A DNA stretch of 64,000 nt from Streptomyces polyasparticus (GCF_014493765.1 NZ_JACTVJ010000020.1:166848-230847), one strand, 5' to 3'; shown: positions 43,525 to 52,411, numbered from the stretch's first letter. The notes: a model not told the origin generated them from the sequence alone. Numbers and translations are program-made.

Positions 43525-44953
43525 CGAGGTACGCCTCCAGACCGTGCCGGCCGCCCTCGCGGCCGAAGCCCGACTCCTTGTAGCCGCCGAACGGCGAGGT
43601 CGGGTCGAACTTGTTGAACGTGTTGGACCAGATGACGCCCGCGCGCAGCTTGTTCGCGACCGCGAGGATGCGCGAGCCCTTCTCGGTCCAGATGCCGGCC
43701 GAGAGTCCGTACGGGGTGTTGTTGGCCTTGGCGACGGCCTCGTCCGGCGTACGGAAGGTGAGGACCGAGAGCACCGGGCCGAAGATCTCGTCGCGGGCGA
43801 CGGTGTGCGCCTGGGTGACGCCGGTGAACAGCGTGGGCGCGAACCAGTAGCCGGTGGAGGGGAGTTCGCACTCGGGCGACCAGCGCTCGGCGCCCTCCGC
43901 CTCGCCGGTCTCGACGAGAGCGGTGATACGGGACAGCTGCTCGGCGGAGTTGATCGCGCCGATGTCGGTGTTCTTGTCGAGCGGGTCGCCCAGGCGCAGG
44001 GTGGACAGGCGGCGCTTGAGCGAGTCGAGCAGCTCGTCCTGGATCGACTCCTGGACCAGCAGGCGCGAGCCCGCGCAGCAGACCTGGCCCTGGTTGAAGA
44101 AGATGCCGCCGACGATGCCCTCGACCGCCTGGTCGATGGGGGCGTCGTCGAAGACGATGTTGGCGCCCTTGCCGCCCAGTTCGAGCGTGAGCTTCTTGTC
44201 GGTGCCCGCGAGGGTGCGGGCGATCTCCTTGCCGACGGCGGTGGAGCCGGTGAAGGCCACCTTGTTGACGTCCGCGTGCGCGGTGAGGGCCGCGCCCGCG
44301 TCGCCGTATCCGGGAAGGATGTTGACGACACCCTTCGGCAGACCGGCCTGGCGGCAGATGTCCGCGAAGAAGAGCGCGCTCAGCGGGGTGGTCTCCGCCG
44401 GCTTGAGCACGACCGTGTTACCGGTCGCGAGCGCAGGGGCGATCTTCCAGGCGAGCATGAGCAGAGGGAAGTTCCACGGGATGACCTGGCCGGCCACACC
44501 CAGCGGCCTCGGGTTCGGTCCGTATCCCGCGTGGTCGAGCTTGTCGGCCCAACCGGCGTAGTAGAAGAAGTGAGCTGCGACCAGCGGCAGATCCGCATCC
44601 CGCGTCTCCTTGATCGGCTTTCCGTTGTCGAGGGTCTCCAGGACGGCCAGCTCGCGGCTGCGCTCCTGGATGATCCGGGCGATACGGAACAGATACTTGC
44701 CGCGCTCGGCACCCGGCAGCGCGGACCACTTGTCGAAGGCCTTGCGGGCGGCCTTCACGGCGCGGTCGACGTCCTCGGCGCCGGCCCGGGCGACCTCGGA
44801 GAGGACCTCCTCGGTGCTGGGCGAGACGGTCTTGAAGACCTTGCCGTCGGCGGCCTCGGTGAACTCACCGTCGATGAACAGGCCGTAGGACGGGGCGATA
44901 TCGACGACCGACCGCGACTCGGGGGCCGGTGCGTACTCGAACAGGTTGGTCAT
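43517..44953 (-). CDS. NAD-dependent aldehyde dehydrogenase
   Basis: This 478-residue enzyme has complete motifs: PWNFPLLMLAWKIAPALATGNTVVLKPAE, GSTAVGKEI, catalytic E258 in LELGGKGANIVF, and catalytic C292 in FFNQGQVCCAGSR. It oxidises an aldehyde to the acid with NAD. The gene starts 6 bp after the deoC stop, and DeoC produces acetaldehyde, so acetaldehyde is the natural substrate candidate. The downstream ALDH-like gene overlaps it by 8 bp. The ATG start (MTNLFEYAPAPESR) matches the family N-terminus. Confidence 0.94.
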   Translation of the reverse strand: MTNLFEYAPAPESRSVVDIAPSYGLFIDGEFTEAADGKVFKTVSPSTEEVLSEVARAGAEDVDRAVKAARKAFDKWSALPGAERGKYLFRIARIIQERSRELAVLETLDNGKPIKETRDADLPLVAAHFFYYAGWADKLDHAGYGPNPRPLGVAGQVIPWNFPLLMLAWKIAPALATGNTVVLKPAETTPLSALFFADICRQAGLPKGVVNILPGYGDAGAALTAHADVNKVAFTGSTAVGKEIARTLAGTDKKLTLELGGKGANIVFDDAPIDQAVEGIVGGIFFNQGQVCCAGSRLLVQESIQDELLDSLKRRLSTLRLGDPLDKNTDIGAINSAEQLSRITALVETGEAEGAERWSPECELPSTGYWFAPTLFTGVTQAHTVARDEIFGPVLSVLTFRTPDEAVAKANNTPYGLSAGIWTEKGSRILAVANKLRAGVIWSNTFNKFDPTSPFGGYKESGFGREGGRHGLEAYLDV

Positions 44954-44959
44954 GGGTGA

Positions 44960-46021
44960 TCAGTCCACCGTCACGTAGTCGGGGCCGGAGTAGCGTCCGG
45001 TGGCCAGCTTCTGACGCTGCATGAGCAGGTCGTTGAGGAGGCTGGAGGCGCCGAAGCGGAACCAGTGGTTGTCCAGCCAGTCGGGTCCGGCGGTCTCGTT
45101 GACAAGCACCAGGAACTTGATGGCGTCCTTGGTGGAGCGGATGCCGCCCGCGGGCTTCACTCCGACCTGTACCCCGGTCTGCGCACGGAAGTCGCGGACG
45201 GCCTCCAGCATCAGGAGGGTGTTGGCGGGGGTGGCGTTGACGCCGACCTTGCCCGTCGAGGTCTTGATGAAGTCGGCACCGGCGATCATGCCGATCCAGC
45301 TCGCGCGGCGGATGTTGTCGTACGTCGACAGCTCGCCGGTCTCGAAGATCACCTTGAGCCGTGCGTCGCCGCACGCCTCCTTCACGGCGCGGATCTCCTC
45401 GTAGACCTTCATGTAGTTGCCCGAGAGGAAGGCGCCGCGGTCGATCACCATGTCGATCTCGTCGGCGCCCGCGGCGACCGCGTCCTTGGTGTCCGCGAGC
45501 TTCACGCCGAGCGCGGCGCGGCCGGCCGGGAAGGCGGTGGCGACGGAGGCGACCTTCACGCCGGAGCCGGCGACGGCGGCCTTGGCGGTGGCGACCATGT
45601 CCGGGTACACGCAGACCGCGGCGGTCGTGGGCGTGCCGCGGTCGGTCGGGTCCGGGTGGACGGCCTTCGCGCCGAGCGCGCGGACCTTGCCCGCGGTATC
45701 CGCACCCTCCAGGGTGGTCAGGTCGATCATCGAGATGGCCAGGTCGATCGCGTACGCCTTGGCCGTCGTCTTGATCGACCGCGTGCCGAGGGCCGCGGCG
45801 CGTGCCTCGAGGCCGACGGTGTCCACGCCCGGCAGGCCGTGGAGGAAGCGGCGGAGGGTGGCGTCGGACGCCGTCACATCGGCGAAGGGGGCCTCGGCCG
45901 GAGCTTGCTCCGTCTTCACGGACTTCACCTTCTTGTCGGCCTTGTCGGCCTTGTCAGCCTTGAGCGCCTTCTGGGCCCTCGCGGCCTTGGCCAACTTGTC
46001 TGACTTGGGGACTGGGGGCAT
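44960..46021 (-). CDS. deoC: Deoxyribose-phosphate aldolase
   Basis: This 353-residue class I aldolase splits 2-deoxyribose 5-phosphate to glyceraldehyde 3-phosphate and acetaldehyde. The Schiff-base lysine is K253 (DFIKTSTGK), and VIFETGELST and VGVKPAGGIR are intact. About 45 N-terminal residues are an extra Lys/Ala/Asp-rich extension containing KADKADKADKK before the fold begins at VTASDATLRRFL. The ATG is chosen because the shared operator and a TATGCT -10-like hexamer lie just upstream; a later start would drop the extension. It heads the operon with two ALDH-type genes. Confidence 0.95.
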   Translation of the reverse strand: MPPVPKSDKLAKAARAQKALKADKADKADKKVKSVKTEQAPAEAPFADVTASDATLRRFLHGLPGVDTVGLEARAAALGTRSIKTTAKAYAIDLAISMIDLTTLEGADTAGKVRALGAKAVHPDPTDRGTPTTAAVCVYPDMVATAKAAVAGSGVKVASVATAFPAGRAALGVKLADTKDAVAAGADEIDMVIDRGAFLSGNYMKVYEEIRAVKEACGDARLKVIFETGELSTYDNIRRASWIGMIAGADFIKTSTGKVGVNATPANTLLMLEAVRDFRAQTGVQVGVKPAGGIRSTKDAIKFLVLVNETAGPDWLDNHWFRFGASSLLNDLLMQRQKLATGRYSGPDYVTVD

Positions 46022-46040
46022 GGTCACGAGGGGAGCATAT

Positions 46041-46052
46041 CTACGCGCGTAG
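46041..46052. promoter_or_regulatory. Palindromic operator CTACGCGCGTAG upstream of deoC
   Basis: This is the same 12-bp palindrome as before pnp and add, here 19 bp before the deoC ATG, followed on the minus strand by TATGCT, a possible -10. Confidence 0.78.
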
Positions 46053-46284
46053 CGGCTTGTGAAGTCCTCGGGGGTTCGCGGGCCTGGAGGGGGCAAAGGC
46101 CGGGCGGTCAGGGAGCCGGAGGCTGCGGGCTCGGCGAGGAAGCGCGCGGCCGGGCGCCGAGAGGGCCGGAGGCCGGAAACGGCAGGAACAGCACATCCGC
46201 CGGTACGGGTGTGACGGACGTGACCGTCCAAGCGGGGCTTCACGGCTGGCCCCGGCCCCGTGGCGGTGGGGCAGAATCGACGCC

Positions 46285-46950
46285 ATGAGCTCCCCCGACG
46301 AGTCCGAGAACCCCCGCCCCGAGCCGGCCGTGAACGGTGCGCCGGCCGAGCCCGCGTCCCCGGACCGCGTCTTCCGCTCCGGCGCGGGGATCGCCGGCGG
46401 TGTGCTGCTGCTCGCGCTGGGCGCGTGGCTGGGCGGGGACGCGCTGCTCCGTGGCAACGGGATGGCGCCGTGGCTGGCGCTCGCGGCGATGATCGCGCTG
46501 GTGCCGCTGGTGGTGGCCTACACGGTCCGGCCCGCGGTGTACGCGAACGACCAGCGGCTCAAGATCCGCAATCCGTTCCGCACGATCGTCCTTCCGTGGG
46601 CTTCGGTGGACGACGTCCGGGCCTCGTTCTCGTGCGAGGTGCTCTCCGGAACGGAGAAGTACCAGGTGTGGGCCATCCCGGTGTCGCTGCGCGCGCGCAA
46701 GTCGGCCAACCGCCGCCAGGCGCGGGCCGCGGCGAGCGACCCGAGCGGGCGCACGTCCGCGCTCGCCGGGGCGGACAAGCCCACGCGGGCCGCGGCGGAC
46801 CAGGCGGTCGACGACCTCCGCGCGCTGGCGGAACGCCACGCCTCCGATCCGGCCGCGCAGGGTCCCGTCGAGGTCCGCTGGGCCTACGAGGTCCTGGCCC
46901 CGGTGGTCGCCGGAGCGATCCTCCTCGCGGTCCTGGCCCTGGTGGCCTGA
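46285..46950 (+). CDS. PH-domain membrane protein (bPH_6 type)
   Basis: The protein has 221 residues. A disordered Pro/Glu-rich lead is followed by two membrane helices (about 35-53 and 61-78), then a small bacterial PH-like domain (VRPAVYANDQRLKIRNPFRTIVLPWASVDDVRASFSCEVL). A charged, helical linker leads to a last membrane helix (about 198-219). The start of the PH domain is typical of the 'low molecular weight antigen' proteins of actinobacteria, whose role is unknown. The ATG start is clear. It is divergent from deoC. Confidence 0.85.
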   Translation: MSSPDESENPRPEPAVNGAPAEPASPDRVFRSGAGIAGGVLLLALGAWLGGDALLRGNGMAPWLALAAMIALVPLVVAYTVRPAVYANDQRLKIRNPFRTIVLPWASVDDVRASFSCEVLSGTEKYQVWAIPVSLRARKSANRRQARAAASDPSGRTSALAGADKPTRAAADQAVDDLRALAERHASDPAAQGPVEVRWAYEVLAPVVAGAILLAVLALVA

Positions 46951-47628
46951 CCGCTCCAGGCGGCCGGGCTTCTGCGCTGCGAGGGCGCTGCTTGCGGTGC
47001 TCTACCTGCGGTGGGCTTTGTGCTCCGGTGAGCGGCGCCCGGCTGGGTGCAGCGGGCCCGAGGCCTCGTCGCGGTCTGCGGCTGGGCTGCGCCTGCGGCG
47101 GCCAATTTTCCCCTACCCGCCCCTTCCCGAAACCGAGGGCTCCGCCCCCGGACCCCCGGGTGGGTGGGACTCTTGGGGCTTCGCCCCCTGCCCCCTGTCG
47201 CGCCTGAACGGCGCTCGTCCTCAAACGCCGGACGGGCTGAAAGTGGACCCTCCGTCCAGCGCAGGCGGAGCAGCGTGGGCGGGGTGGGTAGGTGGCGGGC
47301 GGAGTACTCGCCCGCAGCCCTGCACCGTCGGGTCGGCAACAGAAGCCCTGCAGCCGCGAGCCGTTGGTGGGGAGCCCACTCGGCCCGCAGCCGCGAGCCG
47401 TTGGCGGGGAAGCCCACCCGGCCTCCGGCCGCGCACTGCTGGGGCAGAAGCTTCACCCGACGAAGCAGGTGGCGGCGAAGCGCACCGCAGGAAGCCGGAC
47501 ACGAAACCGCAGCCCCACCGCGCGATGGACAGAGAGCCGGACACGAAGCAGCACCCCGAGCAGCGGGGGCCTGGGGGCGAAGCCACCAGCGGGGGCCCGG
47601 GGGCAGCGCCCCCGTGACCCCGGCGGCG
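46951..47628. repeat. Repeat-rich intergenic region with hairpin element copy D
   Basis: This is a 678-bp stretch without a supported gene. It holds copy D of the dispersed element (about 47085-47265, with hairpin GCGCC-TGAAC-GGCGC at 47200-47214). Next come two copies of a unit with the core GCAGCCGCGAGCCGTTGG (about 47345-47410), two copies of GAAGCCGGACACGAA/GAGAGCCGGACACGAA, and a GGGGGC/GCCCCC-rich end at about 47560-47620. Confidence 0.7.
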
Positions 47629-48165
47629 TCAGCCCGGCAGGAGCGACGACGCGTGGCTCACGACCGGCAAGTCGTCCAGGGAGCCACCCGACGCCACAGG
47701 CCCCGTCACCAGCGCCGAGCTGACCGGCTTGAAGTCGGCGAGCTGCGTGCCCACCGCGTTGTCCAGCGGATCCACCCCCGTCCCCGCCAGCGGATCGAGC
47801 CGCAGATCCTTCGCCGGCCGCACCGCGAATCCCACCGCGTCCGTCACCGCCGCCCCCGGGCTCGCCGAGTCCACGTCCCCCACCGGCGTCCCGAGCCCGA
47901 CCGAGAGCGGCATGCCGATCGCACCCGCCCCGCCGGCGGACCCCCCGAGCGCGATCCCGGCCGCGGTCGCCACCAGCCCCACCCGCGCCGCCACCCGGCC
48001 TCGCCGCTTGGGCGCCGCATGCCGCGCCGCCCCACGCCCCGGCCGCCCCGGCGCCCCGACCGGCGCCAGCTGCCCAGCCATCCCGGCCTGCCCTGCCGGC
48101 AGCTGCCCAGCCACCCCCGCCTGCCCCGCAAGCACCTGCCCTGTACGCCCTGCCAGCCCTGCCAT
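47629..48165 (-). CDS. Hypothetical protein with AGQ repeats and one hydrophobic segment
   Basis: The protein has 178 residues. Residues 1-35 consist of imperfect AGQAGxAGQL repeats, next comes a very basic stretch (RRGRVAARVG), then a hydrophobic segment (VGLVATAAGIALGGSAGGAGAIG) and a Gly/Asp-rich end. The basic-hydrophobic part resembles a late signal peptide, so translation could start further downstream and the protein be exported. The ATG given has GAGGTGA upstream. No domain or function is recognised. It lies alone between a repeat-rich region and a kinase-like gene. Confidence 0.5.
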   Translation of the reverse strand: MAGLAGRTGQVLAGQAGVAGQLPAGQAGMAGQLAPVGAPGRPGRGAARHAAPKRRGRVAARVGLVATAAGIALGGSAGGAGAIGMPLSVGLGTPVGDVDSASPGAAVTDAVGFAVRPAKDLRLDPLAGTGVDPLDNAVGTQLADFKPVSSALVTGPVASGGSLDDLPVVSHASSLLPG

Positions 48166-48281
48166 GGAGTCACCTCGTGCGGTAATCGTGAGACCACACA
48201 CCGTAGTTGAGATGTGAGCTGCGTTTCAAAGGGCGCCCGCCGGGATGAGCCGAACGGGCCCATGCCTCACACTGGTGTTCC

Positions 48282-48920
48282 GTGAGCTCCCACCCTCCGA
48301 TACCGACCCGCGTCGTGCTGCTCTGCGGCCCCTCCGGCGGCGGCAAATCGCGCCTCGCAGCCCGCTCCGGGCTGCCGGTCCTGCGTCTCGACGACTTCTA
48401 CAAAGAGGGCGACGACCCGACCCTGCCGGTCGTGGCGGGCGGTACGGACATCGACTGGGACGCGCCCGCCTCCTGGGACGCCGACGTCGCCGTCGCGGCC
48501 ATCCTCGACCTGTGCCGTACGGGACGTACCCGCGTCCCCGTGTACGACATCTCCACCAGCTCCCGCACCGGCGAGGAGGCGCTCGACATCGAGCGCACCC
48601 CCCTGTTCATCGCCGAGGGCGTCTTCGCGGCGGAGCTCGTCGACCGCTGCCGTGAGCTCGGTGTGCTCGCCGACGCGCTGTGTCTGCGCGGACGGCCGTC
48701 GACCACGTTCCGCCGCCGGTTCCTGCGCGATCTCAAGGAGGGCCGCAAGTCCGTGCCCTTCCTGCTGCGCCGCGGCTGGCGTCTGATGCGCTCCGAGCGC
48801 TCGATCGTCGCCCGCCAGGTCGCCCTCGGCGCCCACGCCTGCAACAAGGAGGAGGCCCTGGGCCGCCTCGCCGCCGCAGCCGCCGGCCGCTGCCAGAAGG
48901 CCCGTACGACGGCTCCGTAA
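48282..48920 (+). CDS. P-loop kinase of the uridine kinase-like family
   Basis: This 212-residue protein begins with a Walker A motif GPSGGGKS (16-23). It has RLDDFYKEGDDPTLP, the substrate Asp segment typical of uridine kinase/phosphoribulokinase-like enzymes, and YDISTSSRTG then FIAEGVFAAEL (Walker B-like). It probably phosphorylates a nucleoside or similar alcohol with ATP. The nucleoside genes nearby would fit, but the substrate is unproven. The C-terminal 50 residues are basic. The start is GTG. A weak hairpin (9-bp stem, 48970-49004) follows. Confidence 0.85.
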   Translation: MSSHPPIPTRVVLLCGPSGGGKSRLAARSGLPVLRLDDFYKEGDDPTLPVVAGGTDIDWDAPASWDADVAVAAILDLCRTGRTRVPVYDISTSSRTGEEALDIERTPLFIAEGVFAAELVDRCRELGVLADALCLRGRPSTTFRRRFLRDLKEGRKSVPFLLRRGWRLMRSERSIVARQVALGAHACNKEEALGRLAAAAAGRCQKARTTAP

Positions 48921-48969
48921 GACAGACTCCGCACGACGGCGGAAGACGTCTCCGCGAGAAGCAGCAAAG

Positions 48970-49004
48970 GGACCGGAAAAGACCCCCCGGCCTCTCCGGT
49001 CCCG
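48970..49004 (+). terminator. Possible terminator after the kinase gene
   Basis: GGGACCGGA pairs with TCCGGTCCC around a 17-nt loop, 50 bp beyond the stop. Confidence 0.4.
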
Positions 49005-49185
49005 CTGCCTTGCGGCTCCCCCACGTCCCCCGTGGGAGCCCCCCGCTTTCCCCGTTCCCCCCGCTCAACCCCCCGGTATCCCCCGATCCCGACGGGCTTT
49101 CCCGGGGTCTCTCGCGAGACCCCGGACCCCCACCGGTCACCGCCTCCCCCCGGGGACGGCGACCGACAACTCAAAGAACCGCAGC

Positions 49186-49941
49186 TCAGGCGACCAGCTC
49201 GCCGAAGCACTCCTCCTGGTCACGGCCGAGTGCGAGGACCTCGTCCTCGCGCAGCCGGCGCAGCGAGCGCCAGATGCTGGACTTCACCGTGCCGACGCTG
49301 ATGTCGAGGATGTCGGCGATCTCCGGGTCGGTGCGGCCCTCGTAGTAGCGAAGGACCAGCATCGTCCGCTGGAGTTCCGGCAGCCGGGCCAGCGCCTGCC
49401 ACAGGACCGCGCGCAGCTCGGTGCCGCGCATCGCGTCCGTGTCGCCGGCCGTCTCCGGCAGCTCCTCGGTCGGGTACTCGTTCAGCTTGCGGCGGCGCCA
49501 CGCGCTGATGTGCAGATTGGTCATGGTGCGGCGGAGGTAGCCCCCGACCGCGGCCTTGTCGGAGATCCGGTCCCAGGCCTTGTACGTGGAGAAGAGGGCG
49601 CTCTGGAGAAGGTCCTCGGCCTCGAAACGGTCGCCGGTCAAGTGGTAGGCGGTGGCGTACAGGGAGGCGCGGCGCTCCTGGACGTAAGCGGTGAACTCCG
49701 CTTCCGAGCAGGGCACCTGCTCCCCCGAGGCCTCCCTGTACGCAGCTCCCCCGTCAGCCCCCGCGGCGGTCGTCGCGACATCGACCACCGTCATGTAACC
49801 GGTGTGCTGACGTCCGGCACCACGAGCGCACCCCCGCCCGCTCACGGCGCCGGACTTCTCGTGTCCCCCGTTCACCGACTTCGCGACGTCGTGCAGACGC
49901 GTGACAACTGCGCTTGAGCTGGTGCTGTGCAGCGTGTTCAT
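49186..49941 (-). CDS. sigQ: RNA polymerase ECF sigma factor SigQ (SigE family)
   Basis: The protein has 251 residues. Region 2 (YVQERRASLYATAYHLTGDRFEAEDLLQSALFSTYKAW) and region 4 (LPELQRTMLVLRYYEGRTDPEIADILDISVGTVKSSIWRSLRRLRE) are complete, after a lead of about 75 residues. The gene is divergent from afsQ1, as sigQ is in S. coelicolor, where AfsQ1 activates sigQ and SigQ opposes AfsQ-dependent antibiotic production on glutamate medium. The ATG at MNTLHSTSSS has GGGGGGCGCGAG just upstream. No anti-sigma gene is adjacent on this side. Confidence 0.92.
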   Translation of the reverse strand: MNTLHSTSSSAVVTRLHDVAKSVNGGHEKSGAVSGRGCARGAGRQHTGYMTVVDVATTAAGADGGAAYREASGEQVPCSEAEFTAYVQERRASLYATAYHLTGDRFEAEDLLQSALFSTYKAWDRISDKAAVGGYLRRTMTNLHISAWRRRKLNEYPTEELPETAGDTDAMRGTELRAVLWQALARLPELQRTMLVLRYYEGRTDPEIADILDISVGTVKSSIWRSLRRLREDEVLALGRDQEECFGELVA

Positions 49942-50022
49942 CTCGCGCCCCCCGTCGTGGAGTCCGTTTTCTTGCGGGCTTGCCGTGTGCTGAGAATCCT
50001 GCCCGGCCACTTCGACGGCGGT

Positions 50023-50049
50023 GTCAGCCAACTGTCACAGACCTGTCAC
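50023..50049. promoter_or_regulatory. AfsQ1 binding site in the sigQ-afsQ1 intergenic region
   Basis: GTCAC (50034-50038), 6 bp, GTCAC (50045-50049) matches the AfsQ1 consensus GTnAC-n6-GTnAC exactly. A third, weaker half-site GTCAG (50023-50027) precedes at the same 11-bp period. The site lies 82 bp before the sigQ ATG and 87 bp before the afsQ1 ATG. Confidence 0.85.
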
Positions 50050-50135
50050 AGGGGGCTGTGTCTTTACGTAGGTCCTACGGGGGTTGAGTGCGGGAGCTGC
50101 CCAACTGTCGATACGGCGCCGTGGGATGGGCCAGA

Positions 50136-50822
50136 ATGACCTCTGTGCCTTCCCTGTTGCTGATCGAGGACGACGACGCCATCCGGACGGCCCTGGAGAT
50201 GTCACTGACACGCCAGGGTCACCGCGTGGCCACGGCTGCCACCGGCGAGGACGGTCTGAAGCTGCTCAGCGAGCAGCGGCCCGACCTCATCGTGCTGGAT
50301 GTGATGCTGCCCGGCATCGACGGCTTCGAGGTGTGCCGGCGCATCCGGCGCACGGACCAGCTGCCGATCATCCTGCTGACCGCGCGCAATGACGACATCG
50401 ACGTGGTGGTCGGCCTGGAGTCGGGCGCGGACGACTATGTGGTCAAGCCCGTGCAGGGACGGGTGCTCGACGCCCGTATCCGTGCGGTCCTGCGCCGTGG
50501 TGAACGCGAGGCCAACGACTCGGCCACGTTCGGGTCGCTTGTCATCGACCGGTCGGCGATGACGGTCACGAAGAACGGCGAGGATCTGCAGCTGACGCCC
50601 ACCGAACTGCGGCTGCTCCTCGAGCTGAGCCGCAGGCCCGGACAGGCGCTGTCGCGGCAGCAGTTGCTGCGTCTCGTATGGGAGCACGACTATCTCGGCG
50701 ACTCCCGGCTCGTGGACGCGTGTGTGCAGCGGCTGCGCGCCAAGGTGGAGGACGTGCCGTCCTCGCCGACGCTGATCCGTACCGTGCGCGGCGTGGGTTA
50801 TCGCTTGGATACGCCTCAGTGA
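50136..50822 (+). CDS. afsQ1: Response regulator AfsQ1 (OmpR family)
   Basis: The protein has 228 residues. Receiver domain with phosphoacceptor D55 (LIVLDVMLPG; D52 in the S. coelicolor numbering that begins MPSLLL), switch Lys in VVKPV, then an OmpR-type winged helix (LTPTELRLLLELSRRPGQALSRQQLLRLVW, VRGVGYRL). In S. coelicolor AfsQ1 activates antibiotic genes and sigQ under nitrogen-rich conditions and interacts with GlnR- and PhoP-controlled genes. The ATG is supported by GGATGGG five bases upstream; the GTG at 50145 is the alternative. It overlaps afsQ2 by 4 bp. Confidence 0.95.
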   Translation: MTSVPSLLLIEDDDAIRTALEMSLTRQGHRVATAATGEDGLKLLSEQRPDLIVLDVMLPGIDGFEVCRRIRRTDQLPIILLTARNDDIDVVVGLESGADDYVVKPVQGRVLDARIRAVLRRGEREANDSATFGSLVIDRSAMTVTKNGEDLQLTPTELRLLLELSRRPGQALSRQQLLRLVWEHDYLGDSRLVDACVQRLRAKVEDVPSSPTLIRTVRGVGYRLDTPQ

Positions 50823-52411
50823 CGTCCGACTCCGCCCAGACCGCCCCGAGTTGGGGCCGCAGGGTGGCGGCGAAGCTCAGGTTCACCAGTCTGCGGCTGC
50901 GGCTCGTGGTGGTGTTCGGCCTGGTCGCGCTGACCGCCGCCGTGTCCGCTTCCGGGATCGCGTACTGGCTCAACCGCGAAGCCCTGCTCACCCGCACCCA
51001 GGACGCGGCCCTCAACGACTTCCAGTCGGAGATGCAGAGCCGTGCGGCGGCGCTGCCGCCCGATCCCGGACAGGCCGAACTGGATGCCGCCGCCACGGTC
51101 ATGGCGCGCAGCAGCCAGCAGTACAGCGTGATCCTGGTCGCCAAGGACGCGAGCGGCAAGGAGCTCTCCGCGAGGGCCGGGTCCCCGACCGCGTTCGGTC
51201 TTTCCGATGTGCCCGGGTCGCTGCGGGACGCGGTGAACAAGCCCCAGGTGCCGTCCGGCGGCGGCCCCGCCACGTACCGGATGTTCTGGCAGCGCACGCA
51301 GCTCGACGGGACGCCGTATCTCGTCGGCGGTACGCGGGTGCTCGGCGACGGGCCGACGGGTTACATGCTCAAGTCCCTCGCGCCCGAGCAGAAGGATCTG
51401 AGCTCGCTCGCCTGGTCGCTGGGGATCGCGACGACGCTCGCGCTGATCGGGGCCGCGCTGCTCGCGCAGGCCGCGGCGACGACCGTACTGAAACCCGTAC
51501 ACCGCCTCGGAGTCGCCGCGCGGCGGCTCGGCGAGGGGAAGCTGGACACGCGCCTGAGGGTGTCGGGGACGGATGAACTGGCCGAGCTGTCACGGACGTT
51601 CAACCGGACCGCCGAGTCCCTGGAGAAGAAGGTCGCGGACATGAGCGCGCGGGAGGAGTCCAGCCGGCGCTTCGTCGCGGACATGTCCCATGAGCTGCGC
51701 ACACCGCTGACCGCGATCACCGCGGTGACGGAGGTCCTGGAGGAGGAAGAGGACAGCCTCGACCCGATGATCGCTCCTGCCGTACGGCTCGTCGTGAGCG
51801 AGACCCGGCGGCTGAACGACCTCGTGGAGAACCTGATGGAGGTCACCCGCTTCGACGCGGGCACGGCCCGGCTCGTCCTCGACGACGTGGATCTCGCGGA
51901 CCAGATCACGGCCTGTATCGACGCGCGGGCCTGGCTCGACGCGGTGGAGCTCGACGCCGAGCGGGGCTTCATGGCGCGGCTCGATCCGCGGCGGCTCGAT
52001 GTGATCCTGGCGAATCTGATCGGCAACGCCCTCAAGCACGGCGGTTCCCCGGTGCGGGTCTCGGTGCGGACGCAGGAGCCGGACCGGGACGGCGGGGCGG
52101 GCCCGGACATCGTGATCTCGGTGCGCGACCACGGGCCCGGTATCCCCGAGGACGTCCTGCCGCATGTCTTCGACCGGTTCTACAAGGCGAGTGCCTCACG
52201 GCCGCGGTCGGAGGGGTCGGGGCTCGGTCTTTCGATCGCGCTGGAGAACGCGCACATCCACGGTGGCGAGATCACCGCGGCCAACTCTCCTGAGGGGGGT
52301 GCGGTGTTCACGTTGCGGCTGCCGCAGGATGCGTCGGATCCGATCGAGCCGGAGGAGGCCGCGCAGGGCGCGGAGTCCGGTCCCTCGCCGGCGGCGGAGG
52401 GGGCGCGATGA
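50819..52411 (+). CDS. afsQ2: Sensor histidine kinase AfsQ2
   Basis: This 530-residue membrane sensor has a helix at about 28-48, an extracytoplasmic domain of about 150 residues and a second helix at about 198-222. It continues with HAMP, the dimerisation domain with phosphorylated H291 (FVADMSHELRTPLTAI), and a HATPase domain with N-box ANLIGNALKHG, DHGPGIP and SGLGLSIA. It phosphorylates AfsQ1 in response to an unknown signal. The GTG start overlaps the afsQ1 stop by 4 bp, and the stop overlaps the next gene by 4 bp: strict translational coupling. The C-terminal 30 residues are acidic and disordered. Confidence 0.95.
   Translation: MTSDSAQTAPSWGRRVAAKLRFTSLRLRLVVVFGLVALTAAVSASGIAYWLNREALLTRTQDAALNDFQSEMQSRAAALPPDPGQAELDAAATVMARSSQQYSVILVAKDASGKELSARAGSPTAFGLSDVPGSLRDAVNKPQVPSGGGPATYRMFWQRTQLDGTPYLVGGTRVLGDGPTGYMLKSLAPEQKDLSSLAWSLGIATTLALIGAALLAQAAATTVLKPVHRLGVAARRLGEGKLDTRLRVSGTDELAELSRTFNRTAESLEKKVADMSAREESSRRFVADMSHELRTPLTAITAVTEVLEEEEDSLDPMIAPAVRLVVSETRRLNDLVENLMEVTRFDAGTARLVLDDVDLADQITACIDARAWLDAVELDAERGFMARLDPRRLDVILANLIGNALKHGGSPVRVSVRTQEPDRDGGAGPDIVISVRDHGPGIPEDVLPHVFDRFYKASASRPRSEGSGLGLSIALENAHIHGGEITAANSPEGGAVFTLRLPQDASDPIEPEEAAQGAESGPSPAAEGAR

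Noticed and set aside
43525-44331. Open frame continuing upstream of the truncated ALDH-like gene
   Set aside because: It lies over the full-length ALDH gene in another frame and is Ser/Arg-rich without similarity. The ATG at 43524 is correct.
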